From the NCBI GenBank assembly GCA_030407315.1, contig JALQPE010002558.1:24787-88786 (forward strand): a stretch of 64,000 nt of DNA, read 5' to 3'. The position numbers were made by a program, and so were the translations under genes. The notes below the pieces were generated by a model. It was given only the letters and a program-made list of their open reading frames with translations, was not told the origin of the DNA and ran no database searches. The DNA is from Asparagopsis taxiformis (lineage: Eukaryota; Rhodophyta; Florideophyceae; Bonnemaisoniales; Bonnemaisoniaceae). Positions 1-9,824 of the stretch are shown here, piece after piece (position 1 is the stretch's first letter; the number at the start of each line of letters is the position of its first letter).

Positions 1-1060
1 GAGTCTTGGAAGCTGAATCAAATACTATTGTTGGGAAAGAATGCATCCCTACTGATGAACCTATACCAGTAGATCCATTATTGGTTTTCCATGGGAAGTT
101 GAACGGATTACCAGTCAAAGTATTGAAAGATGATGGATGCAATACCAACGTAGTAGGGGCCGAGTTTCTGAGAAAGCAGAAATCTCGAGGAAATTTCAAA
201 TTTCATGATTCAGAAAGAGAAAATACAAGTCTCACACTCTCGAAAAGGTTCCACGGAAGAAGCATCTGAAGTAATCATCAAAGGAACATTGAATATGGGT
301 TCACATACCTATACATCAAATTGGGTTGTTGCCAATTGTAGGTATGATGTTCTTTTGGGGATGCCATCGCATGTCGCCCACAATCCAGTTATCGATTACA
401 AGAAAAGGATTGTGAAATGTGGCCATCAGTTGCTTCACGCCTGTAAAGATCCTGATGATCCAAGGATTCATGTGACGAATCTTGGAGTGAGAAAATTCAG
501 AAGAATGTTACGGAACAGGAAGAACAGTAATGACTTTGAAGTGTATCAAGTGTTCGAAAAGGAAAATATTCAGGGAATAAAAGGTTCCAAACACAGTGAG
601 AGGTTGGGGAAGTTACTGACAAAGTACCAGGAAGTGTTCAGAAGTGATCTTCCAGATGGACTTCCTCCCAAACGAACAGTAGATCACGCGATCGATGTTC
701 AGAAAGATGCTAAAACTCCACTGAGACCTCTATTTCAGCTGTCTCCCGTGGAACTAAGAGCAGCTAAGGAATATGTCGAGGAACTGCTGAAGAAAGGAAA
801 GATAAGATCAAGTAAGTCACCTTATGGGGCTCCTCTGTTCTTTGTCAAAGAGGAAGACAAGCTTCGTGGAGTAGTCGATTATCGAGCGTTGAATCGAATC
901 ACGAAGAGGAACAATGCTCCATTGCCGAGATCTGATGAAATGTTTGATCGCCTTGGGGGATCAAAATATTTTTCAAAAGTAGACCTCAAGACGGGGTTCC
1001 ATCAGATCAGGGTGAAGCCGGAAGACATCGAGAAAACAGCTTTTAATACAAAATATGGGC
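1..1060 (+). pseudogene. Protease and N-terminal reverse transcriptase fragment, first visible unit
   Basis: The first frame (6-269) carries the retropepsin-like motif KDDGCNTNVV. A one-base frame change near 210 leads into the frame from 205, which holds the protease C-terminus (YDVLLGMP), the linker and the RT fingers, ending at VDLKTGFHQIR and NTKYG. RT is then cut by an inserted LTR-like block starting at 1061, so the fragment lacks the YMDD box. Its left end is cut by the window edge. It is identical to 3750-4809 and 7499-8558. Confidence 0.85.
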
Positions 1061-2309
1061 TGTTGGAACGAATTGGTCGCTTACCGAGCGTTTATTGAAT
1101 CTGCGAGCGCACTACATTATTTGTATTCTCGCCGAGGTGCGCCGGCGGTGCTAAGGACAGCCTGTTAATAGCTGCTCCAGACAGACTGTCACTGACAGTC
1201 TGTCCTGGTAAGCACCCGCTGCCAATCTGGTACACGTGGGCTTCTCAATCATATCACCCACACGTGTACACTTATCATAACATTTCCCCTCTGCCATGAT
1301 GGCAACCCATCCTGGCTTTTCTAATTACTAATTGAAAGTATGACAAACAAATTGAAACTTCAGACGCTATTTCCTCCATGAAGAAAGGTCGTAGAAGCTT
1401 CGGAGAAGTTGCTACCCGACTAATTCGGGCACGCTGAACATGATGAGATAGGTTTTGGAGCGCCTAGAGCACTCCTTGTAGGAGAAATCGAGGGTTAAAG
1501 TTTTCTCACGTAACTGAGCCCCTCAGGGCCTATTACAGTGAGTGCTTCAGCCGTTTTTCAACGAGGAACACGATGAGCCATATTTCAAGGCTCCTAGAGG
1601 ACTCCTTCATCGAGATTTTCACAGGAGATTCTCGAGATTGAGTGCTTCTGTTGCTGTGACTCAATTATTCGCAACAATATTTACGTTTTCCGCGGAATTC
1701 GAATTTCGGCGGACACGACCGGCGACAGCAATGCACGAACATTGCTGGCGCATGCGCGCGCGCAACCGGCACACGTGTGCAACGAACGTACTGGCAACGG
1801 CCAACGGACCAACGGGTCCCTACGTGTGACCCACAAGGTCCTTTCCCATTCGGGGACGTTACGAGCAGTGTTTACACTGTAAAGCGATGCCATCGTGGCT
1901 ATATAGGTATTGGCATCGTGCCGGGAGGGAAAGGGGACAAGATATCGAACGAGCAACGGCTCTAGTCTACGACTGACTTCTACGTTTTACGTTTACGTTT
2001 TGCCTAGCGAGGCTTCGTCTCCGTCGAGCTGCGTACTCCCTACCCATCGCCGCACGTAAGGCTGATTGCGTGTAGTGCCTCCGGGCTTGGTTGAGAGCGC
2101 CTCCGGTGACGTACCACCTCGTTTGCTAACGTAATCCTCGCGTGGATTGTTGCGTCGTGACGCTCGTGTCTACTCGCTAACCACTCTACCTTCTACCGTT
2201 CTAACAATACAGTCAAACACCAGCGGGTGGACTGCTCGTTTCGTTTCGTAAGGACAGCGTGTCCACTGGCTCGTACCAGCTACTACGTCTAACGAACTAT
2301 CGTTCCACA
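1061..2309 (+). mobile_element. LTR-like block (family 2), long form, copy 1
   Basis: The block starts TGTTGGAAC, immediately after the RT codons, and ends GTTCCACA just before a gag leader, so the ends form an imperfect inverted repeat as LTRs do. A TATA-like box (TATATAGG) lies at about 1900. The 3' part, about 1678-2309, is closely similar to 50401-51039, where it again precedes a gag gene. The portion 1061-1500 also matches the insertion in RT at 8559-9000. The precise start of the LTR is inferred. Confidence 0.65.
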
Positions 2310-2835
2310 GTGTCTGAGGGCTGGAGAGCCAGACATCCCACTTACAGAACCTAGATCGGAAGTCTAGCTTCCTGGAGGGATTCTTGATTCTCAAGACTAT
2401 CCTCTGACCAGTCCTGTGCTGTCGCCAATTGTATTCCCTATACATCCTATTCCACTTGTTGGCTGTTAGCTAGGTGGACCGACAGGGTCACGGATACGGG
2501 TAACGCAGGCTTGATAGGGGTAAGGACTTGGACTAAGAGGGGTGGAGAGGAGATAGGAAAACTTGAGGAAAGTTGGGTACGGTCGACTCGAGAAACTTTC
2601 TTATAGGGTAAGGACACCGAAGGGTTTACACCGTAAACTGGTGGGGATATCCCGAACGGATCGTTGAACCACATTCCCTGAGGTGGGTGTGATCAGAGTG
2701 CTGAAATTCCTCTCTCCACGGGTAGAGGACCCGTCGTCAAAGGACGAATCCTTCAAAAATTGGAAACTGGAAATTTATTGTTGAAGAAGAAAGAAGTTTT
2801 TTTTAGGTTTTAAGTTTGGGAAGAACACTGTCATT
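2310..2835 (+). other. 5' leader between LTR-like block and gag, copy 1
   Basis: This stretch of about 525 bp between the LTR-like block and the gag start has no convincing gene; the minus-strand open frames in it show no recognisable similarity. It would hold the primer-binding site and packaging region. No clear tRNA complement was identified directly after 2309. The same stretch recurs at 6059-6584. Confidence 0.5.
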
Positions 2836-3621
2836 ATGTCGTTATTGAAGCCCAATAAGCCCCCGACATTCGATGGAACGCGTGATTCGTTTACTGTTCG
2901 GACGTGGCTACACTCTGTTGGAAGGTACATTTCTCTCATTCAGGTAGGCTCGGATGCAGAAATATCCGATAAACAAGCTATTGATTTCGCTTCGACGTTC
3001 ATGACAGGGGTGGCTGCCAACTGGTGGTTTACCGTTGTCAACGGAGCGAAAATGCCTGATTCTCGGGAGGCCTTCTCAAACCTGGTTATGCAAGAGTTTG
3101 TTCCTCAAGATAGTGCTGTTAGAGCTCGCGATAAGCTCAGCAAGTTGAAACAGAAAACAAGCGTTTCTGCCTATCTTTCCGAGTTTAGGAACATCGTAAT
3201 CAATATCCAGGATATGAGTGAGGGTGAGAAGTTGGCTCGTTTCTGTGAAGGTCTTAAGGCTCATATTCTTCTTGATGTTCGCAAGAACAATCCATCGGAC
3301 CTTGATGCCGCTGCGAACATTGCTCTTAGCGTTGATGATGCTTATTACGGAGCTGGGTTCTATACAGGAAAAGTTGTTCCTTCAAGTTATTCCGGGTACG
3401 CTCCCATGGAAATCGGCAACTTCGAGAAAAGCTATTCGATGAATGCCCAGAAGAGGAAGAATATTCGTGAGAACCTATGCTTTGTATGTCACAAGCCCGG
3501 TTGCAGAGCGTATAGGCACAAAGGGGAAGTCAAGAAGAGGCTTAATACGAACAACACTCAGGTTCATTGGGGAAAACCAAGTTCCTTTCGTTTCCACAGG
3601 AAAACTAGTCGGTCCTCCTAA
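2836..3621 (+). CDS. Gag polyprotein of Ty3/Gypsy chromovirus, tandem copy 1
   Basis: This 261-residue frame has a retrotransposon gag core: the N-terminal segment KPPTFDG, then a capsid-like helical region with the WLHSVGRYI and ANWWFTVV signatures, and the conserved DMSEGEKLARFCEGL segment around residues 127-142. Near residue 215 is a zinc-knuckle-like motif, CFVCHKPGCRAYRH, spaced C-x2-C-x4-C-x4-H; the usual knuckle is C-x2-C-x4-H-x4-C, so the last two ligands are swapped. Gag would assemble the virus-like particle and package the RNA. It overlaps the protease frame (from 3443) in a +1 register, so pol expression would need a frameshift. The copy at 6585-7370 is identical. Confidence 0.85.
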   Translation: MSLLKPNKPPTFDGTRDSFTVRTWLHSVGRYISLIQVGSDAEISDKQAIDFASTFMTGVAANWWFTVVNGAKMPDSREAFSNLVMQEFVPQDSAVRARDKLSKLKQKTSVSAYLSEFRNIVINIQDMSEGEKLARFCEGLKAHILLDVRKNNPSDLDAAANIALSVDDAYYGAGFYTGKVVPSSYSGYAPMEIGNFEKSYSMNAQKRKNIRENLCFVCHKPGCRAYRHKGEVKKRLNTNNTQVHWGKPSSFRFHRKTSRSS

Positions 3622-4809
3622 AAATAAGTTATACGCTCAGGATGGACCTGAAAGGAATGTGAATGTTCGATGCGTTGATGCGCAAGTTAAGAGACCAGAA
3701 AAGCCAGGAAGGGCTGTTCCAAGGCAGGAGAAGGGCCGTGTAGAGCCGAGAGTCTTGGAAGCTGAATCAAATACTATTGTTGGGAAAGAATGCATCCCTA
3801 CTGATGAACCTATACCAGTAGATCCATTATTGGTTTTCCATGGGAAGTTGAACGGATTACCAGTCAAAGTATTGAAAGATGATGGATGCAATACCAACGT
3901 AGTAGGGGCCGAGTTTCTGAGAAAGCAGAAATCTCGAGGAAATTTCAAATTTCATGATTCAGAAAGAGAAAATACAAGTCTCACACTCTCGAAAAGGTTC
4001 CACGGAAGAAGCATCTGAAGTAATCATCAAAGGAACATTGAATATGGGTTCACATACCTATACATCAAATTGGGTTGTTGCCAATTGTAGGTATGATGTT
4101 CTTTTGGGGATGCCATCGCATGTCGCCCACAATCCAGTTATCGATTACAAGAAAAGGATTGTGAAATGTGGCCATCAGTTGCTTCACGCCTGTAAAGATC
4201 CTGATGATCCAAGGATTCATGTGACGAATCTTGGAGTGAGAAAATTCAGAAGAATGTTACGGAACAGGAAGAACAGTAATGACTTTGAAGTGTATCAAGT
4301 GTTCGAAAAGGAAAATATTCAGGGAATAAAAGGTTCCAAACACAGTGAGAGGTTGGGGAAGTTACTGACAAAGTACCAGGAAGTGTTCAGAAGTGATCTT
4401 CCAGATGGACTTCCTCCCAAACGAACAGTAGATCACGCGATCGATGTTCAGAAAGATGCTAAAACTCCACTGAGACCTCTATTTCAGCTGTCTCCCGTGG
4501 AACTAAGAGCAGCTAAGGAATATGTCGAGGAACTGCTGAAGAAAGGAAAGATAAGATCAAGTAAGTCACCTTATGGGGCTCCTCTGTTCTTTGTCAAAGA
4601 GGAAGACAAGCTTCGTGGAGTAGTCGATTATCGAGCGTTGAATCGAATCACGAAGAGGAACAATGCTCCATTGCCGAGATCTGATGAAATGTTTGATCGC
4701 CTTGGGGGATCAAAATATTTTTCAAAAGTAGACCTCAAGACGGGGTTCCATCAGATCAGGGTGAAGCCGGAAGACATCGAGAAAACAGCTTTTAATACAA
4801 AATATGGGC
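3443..4809 (+). pseudogene. Protease and N-terminal RT, tandem copy 1 (truncated pol)
   Basis: Two frames joined by a one-base register change near 3960 encode a basic linker, the aspartic protease (KDDGCNTNVV) and the RT fingers up to NTKYG. The RT frame then runs into the LTR-like block at 4810 and stops at 4847. No YMDD box, RNase H or integrase follows in this unit, because the next unit begins directly. The fragment cannot encode a working polymerase and is a by-product of the tandem duplication. Confidence 0.82.
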
Positions 4810-6058
4810 TGTTGGAACGAATTGGTCGCTTACCGAGCGTTTATTGAATCTGCGAGCGCACTACATTATTTGTATTCTCGCCGAGGTGCGCCGGCGGTGC
4901 TAAGGACAGCCTGTTAATAGCTGCTCCAGACAGACTGTCACTGACAGTCTGTCCTGGTAAGCACCCGCTGCCAATCTGGTACACGTGGGCTTCTCAATCA
5001 TATCACCCACACGTGTACACTTATCATAACATTTCCCCTCTGCCATGATGGCAACCCATCCTGGCTTTTCTAATTACTAATTGAAAGTATGACAAACAAA
5101 TTGAAACTTCAGACGCTATTTCCTCCATGAAGAAAGGTCGTAGAAGCTTCGGAGAAGTTGCTACCCGACTAATTCGGGCACGCTGAACATGATGAGATAG
5201 GTTTTGGAGCGCCTAGAGCACTCCTTGTAGGAGAAATCGAGGGTTAAAGTTTTCTCACGTAACTGAGCCCCTCAGGGCCTATTACAGTGAGTGCTTCAGC
5301 CGTTTTTCAACGAGGAACACGATGAGCCATATTTCAAGGCTCCTAGAGGACTCCTTCATCGAGATTTTCACAGGAGATTCTCGAGATTGAGTGCTTCTGT
5401 TGCTGTGACTCAATTATTCGCAACAATATTTACGTTTTCCGCGGAATTCGAATTTCGGCGGACACGACCGGCGACAGCAATGCACGAACATTGCTGGCGC
5501 ATGCGCGCGCGCAACCGGCACACGTGTGCAACGAACGTACTGGCAACGGCCAACGGACCAACGGGTCCCTACGTGTGACCCACAAGGTCCTTTCCCATTC
5601 GGGGACGTTACGAGCAGTGTTTACACTGTAAAGCGATGCCATCGTGGCTATATAGGTATTGGCATCGTGCCGGGAGGGAAAGGGGACAAGATATCGAACG
5701 AGCAACGGCTCTAGTCTACGACTGACTTCTACGTTTTACGTTTACGTTTTGCCTAGCGAGGCTTCGTCTCCGTCGAGCTGCGTACTCCCTACCCATCGCC
5801 GCACGTAAGGCTGATTGCGTGTAGTGCCTCCGGGCTTGGTTGAGAGCGCCTCCGGTGACGTACCACCTCGTTTGCTAACGTAATCCTCGCGTGGATTGTT
5901 GCGTCGTGACGCTCGTGTCTACTCGCTAACCACTCTACCTTCTACCGTTCTAACAATACAGTCAAACACCAGCGGGTGGACTGCTCGTTTCGTTTCGTAA
6001 GGACAGCGTGTCCACTGGCTCGTACCAGCTACTACGTCTAACGAACTATCGTTCCACA
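4810..6058 (+). mobile_element. LTR-like block (family 2), long form, copy 2
   Basis: Copy of 1061-2309 at an offset of 3,749 bp, with TGTTGGAAC at the start, a TATA-like box near 5649 and GTTCCACA at the end. It joins the truncated RT of one tandem unit to the gag leader of the next and is the likely recombination substrate of the array. Confidence 0.65.
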
Positions 6059-6584
6059 GTGTCTGAGGGCTGGAGAGCCAGACATCCCACTTACAGAACC
6101 TAGATCGGAAGTCTAGCTTCCTGGAGGGATTCTTGATTCTCAAGACTATCCTCTGACCAGTCCTGTGCTGTCGCCAATTGTATTCCCTATACATCCTATT
6201 CCACTTGTTGGCTGTTAGCTAGGTGGACCGACAGGGTCACGGATACGGGTAACGCAGGCTTGATAGGGGTAAGGACTTGGACTAAGAGGGGTGGAGAGGA
6301 GATAGGAAAACTTGAGGAAAGTTGGGTACGGTCGACTCGAGAAACTTTCTTATAGGGTAAGGACACCGAAGGGTTTACACCGTAAACTGGTGGGGATATC
6401 CCGAACGGATCGTTGAACCACATTCCCTGAGGTGGGTGTGATCAGAGTGCTGAAATTCCTCTCTCCACGGGTAGAGGACCCGTCGTCAAAGGACGAATCC
6501 TTCAAAAATTGGAAACTGGAAATTTATTGTTGAAGAAGAAAGAAGTTTTTTTTAGGTTTTAAGTTTGGGAAGAACACTGTCATT
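6059..6584 (+). other. 5' leader between LTR-like block and gag, copy 2
   Basis: Identical to 2310-2835. I see no gene in it. Confidence 0.5.
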
Positions 6585-7370
6585 ATGTCGTTATTGAAGC
6601 CCAATAAGCCCCCGACATTCGATGGAACGCGTGATTCGTTTACTGTTCGGACGTGGCTACACTCTGTTGGAAGGTACATTTCTCTCATTCAGGTAGGCTC
6701 GGATGCAGAAATATCCGATAAACAAGCTATTGATTTCGCTTCGACGTTCATGACAGGGGTGGCTGCCAACTGGTGGTTTACCGTTGTCAACGGAGCGAAA
6801 ATGCCTGATTCTCGGGAGGCCTTCTCAAACCTGGTTATGCAAGAGTTTGTTCCTCAAGATAGTGCTGTTAGAGCTCGCGATAAGCTCAGCAAGTTGAAAC
6901 AGAAAACAAGCGTTTCTGCCTATCTTTCCGAGTTTAGGAACATCGTAATCAATATCCAGGATATGAGTGAGGGTGAGAAGTTGGCTCGTTTCTGTGAAGG
7001 TCTTAAGGCTCATATTCTTCTTGATGTTCGCAAGAACAATCCATCGGACCTTGATGCCGCTGCGAACATTGCTCTTAGCGTTGATGATGCTTATTACGGA
7101 GCTGGGTTCTATACAGGAAAAGTTGTTCCTTCAAGTTATTCCGGGTACGCTCCCATGGAAATCGGCAACTTCGAGAAAAGCTATTCGATGAATGCCCAGA
7201 AGAGGAAGAATATTCGTGAGAACCTATGCTTTGTATGTCACAAGCCCGGTTGCAGAGCGTATAGGCACAAAGGGGAAGTCAAGAAGAGGCTTAATACGAA
7301 CAACACTCAGGTTCATTGGGGAAAACCAAGTTCCTTTCGTTTCCACAGGAAAACTAGTCGGTCCTCCTAA
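6585..7370 (+). CDS. Gag polyprotein of Ty3/Gypsy chromovirus, tandem copy 2
   Basis: Identical in translation to the gag at 2836-3621 (261 residues, capsid-like core, C-x2-C-x4-C-x4-H knuckle variant near residue 215). This copy is the one in line with the remainder of the element: protease from 7192, RT from 7703, the second half of RT from 9047, integrase to 11524 and the 3' LTR at 11565. If any copy is expressed as a whole element it is this one, although its pol is interrupted. Confidence 0.85.
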   Translation: MSLLKPNKPPTFDGTRDSFTVRTWLHSVGRYISLIQVGSDAEISDKQAIDFASTFMTGVAANWWFTVVNGAKMPDSREAFSNLVMQEFVPQDSAVRARDKLSKLKQKTSVSAYLSEFRNIVINIQDMSEGEKLARFCEGLKAHILLDVRKNNPSDLDAAANIALSVDDAYYGAGFYTGKVVPSSYSGYAPMEIGNFEKSYSMNAQKRKNIRENLCFVCHKPGCRAYRHKGEVKKRLNTNNTQVHWGKPSSFRFHRKTSRSS

Positions 7371-9824
7371 AAATAAGTTATACGCTCAGGATGGACCTGA
7401 AAGGAATGTGAATGTTCGATGCGTTGATGCGCAAGTTAAGAGACCAGAAAAGCCAGGAAGGGCTGTTCCAAGGCAGGAGAAGGGCCGTGTAGAGCCGAGA
7501 GTCTTGGAAGCTGAATCAAATACTATTGTTGGGAAAGAATGCATCCCTACTGATGAACCTATACCAGTAGATCCATTATTGGTTTTCCATGGGAAGTTGA
7601 ACGGATTACCAGTCAAAGTATTGAAAGATGATGGATGCAATACCAACGTAGTAGGGGCCGAGTTTCTGAGAAAGCAGAAATCTCGAGGAAATTTCAAATT
7701 TCATGATTCAGAAAGAGAAAATACAAGTCTCACACTCTCGAAAAGGTTCCACGGAAGAAGCATCTGAAGTAATCATCAAAGGAACATTGAATATGGGTTC
7801 ACATACCTATACATCAAATTGGGTTGTTGCCAATTGTAGGTATGATGTTCTTTTGGGGATGCCATCGCATGTCGCCCACAATCCAGTTATCGATTACAAG
7901 AAAAGGATTGTGAAATGTGGCCATCAGTTGCTTCACGCCTGTAAAGATCCTGATGATCCAAGGATTCATGTGACGAATCTTGGAGTGAGAAAATTCAGAA
8001 GAATGTTACGGAACAGGAAGAACAGTAATGACTTTGAAGTGTATCAAGTGTTCGAAAAGGAAAATATTCAGGGAATAAAAGGTTCCAAACACAGTGAGAG
8101 GTTGGGGAAGTTACTGACAAAGTACCAGGAAGTGTTCAGAAGTGATCTTCCAGATGGACTTCCTCCCAAACGAACAGTAGATCACGCGATCGATGTTCAG
8201 AAAGATGCTAAAACTCCACTGAGACCTCTATTTCAGCTGTCTCCCGTGGAACTAAGAGCAGCTAAGGAATATGTCGAGGAACTGCTGAAGAAAGGAAAGA
8301 TAAGATCAAGTAAGTCACCTTATGGGGCTCCTCTGTTCTTTGTCAAAGAGGAAGACAAGCTTCGTGGAGTAGTCGATTATCGAGCGTTGAATCGAATCAC
8401 GAAGAGGAACAATGCTCCATTGCCGAGATCTGATGAAATGTTTGATCGCCTTGGGGGATCAAAATATTTTTCAAAAGTAGACCTCAAGACGGGGTTCCAT
8501 CAGATCAGGGTGAAGCCGGAAGACATCGAGAAAACAGCTTTTAATACAAAATATGGGCTGTTGGAACGAATTGGTCGCTTACCGAGCGTTTATTGAATCT
8601 GCGAGCGCACTACATTATTTGTATTCTCGCCGAGGTGCGCCGGCGGTGCTAAGGACAGCCTGTTAATAGCTGCTCCAGACAGACTGTCACTGACAGTCTG
8701 TCCTGGTAAGCACCCGCTGCCAATCTGGTACACGTGGGCTTCTCAATCATATCACCCACACGTGTACACTTATCATAACATTTCCCCTCTGCCATGATGG
8801 CAACCCATCCTGGCTTTTCTAATTACTAATTGAAAGTATGACAAACAAATTGAAACTTCAGACGCTATTTCCTCCATGAAGAAAGGTCGTAGAAGCTTCG
8901 GAGAAGTTGCTACCCGACTAATTCGGGCACGCTGAACATGATGAGATAGGTTTTGGAGCGCCTAGAGCACTCCTTGTAGGAGAAATCGAGGGTTAAAGTT
9001 TTCACACGTAATTGAGCCCCTCAGGGCCAATTCCAGTGCTTCAAAATGGGCAGTTCGAATATCTTGTCATGCCTATGGGTCTGTGTAACGCTCCTGCAAC
9101 GTTCCAGACCTTGATGAACCAGATTTTCTATGATTGTATTGATGTTTTCTTGGTTGTTTACATGGATGATTTACTAGTATTCAGCAAGACGGAAGAGGAA
9201 CATTTTCGGAATTTGGAAACTGTATTGGAACGTCTGAAGAGAAATGAATTGTACGTTTCTCCAGAGAAATGTGAATTCTTTCAGACAGAGATCGACTGCT
9301 TGGGATTTTTGGTTGGTAGAGACGGCATCAGGGTTAATCCGGAAAAGGTTGACGTCCTTAAAACCTGGCCAAAACCAAAATCATTGACAGAGTTGAGAAG
9401 TTTCCTTGGTCTCTTACAGTTTTTCCGAAGGTTCATTCCGAAATTCTCTGGGATTGCGGCTCCATTGACGTATCTGACGAAGAAAGAAAAGGGTACTGGA
9501 CAATGGGATGAAATCTGTGATGAAGCTTTCCAAAAGTTGAAGGATGCAATGGTTCAGGCTCCAATATTAGTTGCACCTGATTGGAGAAAGGCCTTCCGAG
9601 GTCATGTTGATGCATCTCAGCTCGCTGTTGGTGGTACTCTAGCTCAGCTGGACGAGAATGGGAAGGATCGTGTTATTGCCTTCTACTCAAAGAAGTTATC
9701 ATCCACTGAGGCAGATTATACAGCGAATGACCGAGAACTTTTGGCTTTGATTTGTTTCTTGAAAGATTTCGATGTTACCTCGAAGGAGTTGAATTTGAAA
9801 TATTCACAGACAACCAAGTGCTAA
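7192..9824 (+). pseudogene. Pol: protease, reverse transcriptase and start of RNase H, split by an inserted LTR
   Basis: From 7192 a basic linker and the protease motif KDDGCNTNVV are read, then after a one-base register change near 7705 the RT fingers to NTKYG at 8557. A 488-bp insertion follows. RT resumes at 9048 with GQFEYLVMPMGL, the catalytic YMDD box near residue 52 of the 9012 frame, the thumb (FLGLLQFFRRFI) and the start of RNase H (GHVDASQLAVGG, ending DRELLALICFLK). Near 9762 a short A-run appears one base short, ending this frame and moving the rest of RNase H into the frame that opens at 9752. Known family order is gag-PR-RT-RH-IN. Confidence 0.88.
8559..9046 (+). mobile_element. 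LTR-like insertion (family 2, short form) inside RT
   Basis: The insert starts TGTTGGAAC, as in the long blocks at 1061 and 4810, and is flanked by the duplicated pentamer TGGGC (8554-8558 and 9047-9051). Removing the insert and one TGGGC restores an uninterrupted RT frame (KYG then QFEYL). Identity with the long form ends near 9003; after that this copy finishes within about 45 bp while the long form continues for some 800 bp. Its 3' end (TTCAAAA) is not the canonical CA, so the end may be altered or internally deleted. Confidence 0.75.

Larger units (their letters stand above)
1..9003 (+). repeat. Tandem array of a 3,749-bp retrotransposon unit (about 2.4 copies)
   Basis: Position 1 corresponds to 3750 and 7499, and every open frame recurs at an offset of exactly 3,749 bp with identical translation. 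Each unit contains an LTR-like block, a leader, gag, protease and the N-terminal half of reverse transcriptase. The third copy departs from the others near 9003 and runs on into the rest of pol. The window opens inside a unit, so more copies may lie upstream. Near-identity means a very recent duplication or an assembly expansion; the sequence alone cannot tell which. Confidence 0.93.
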
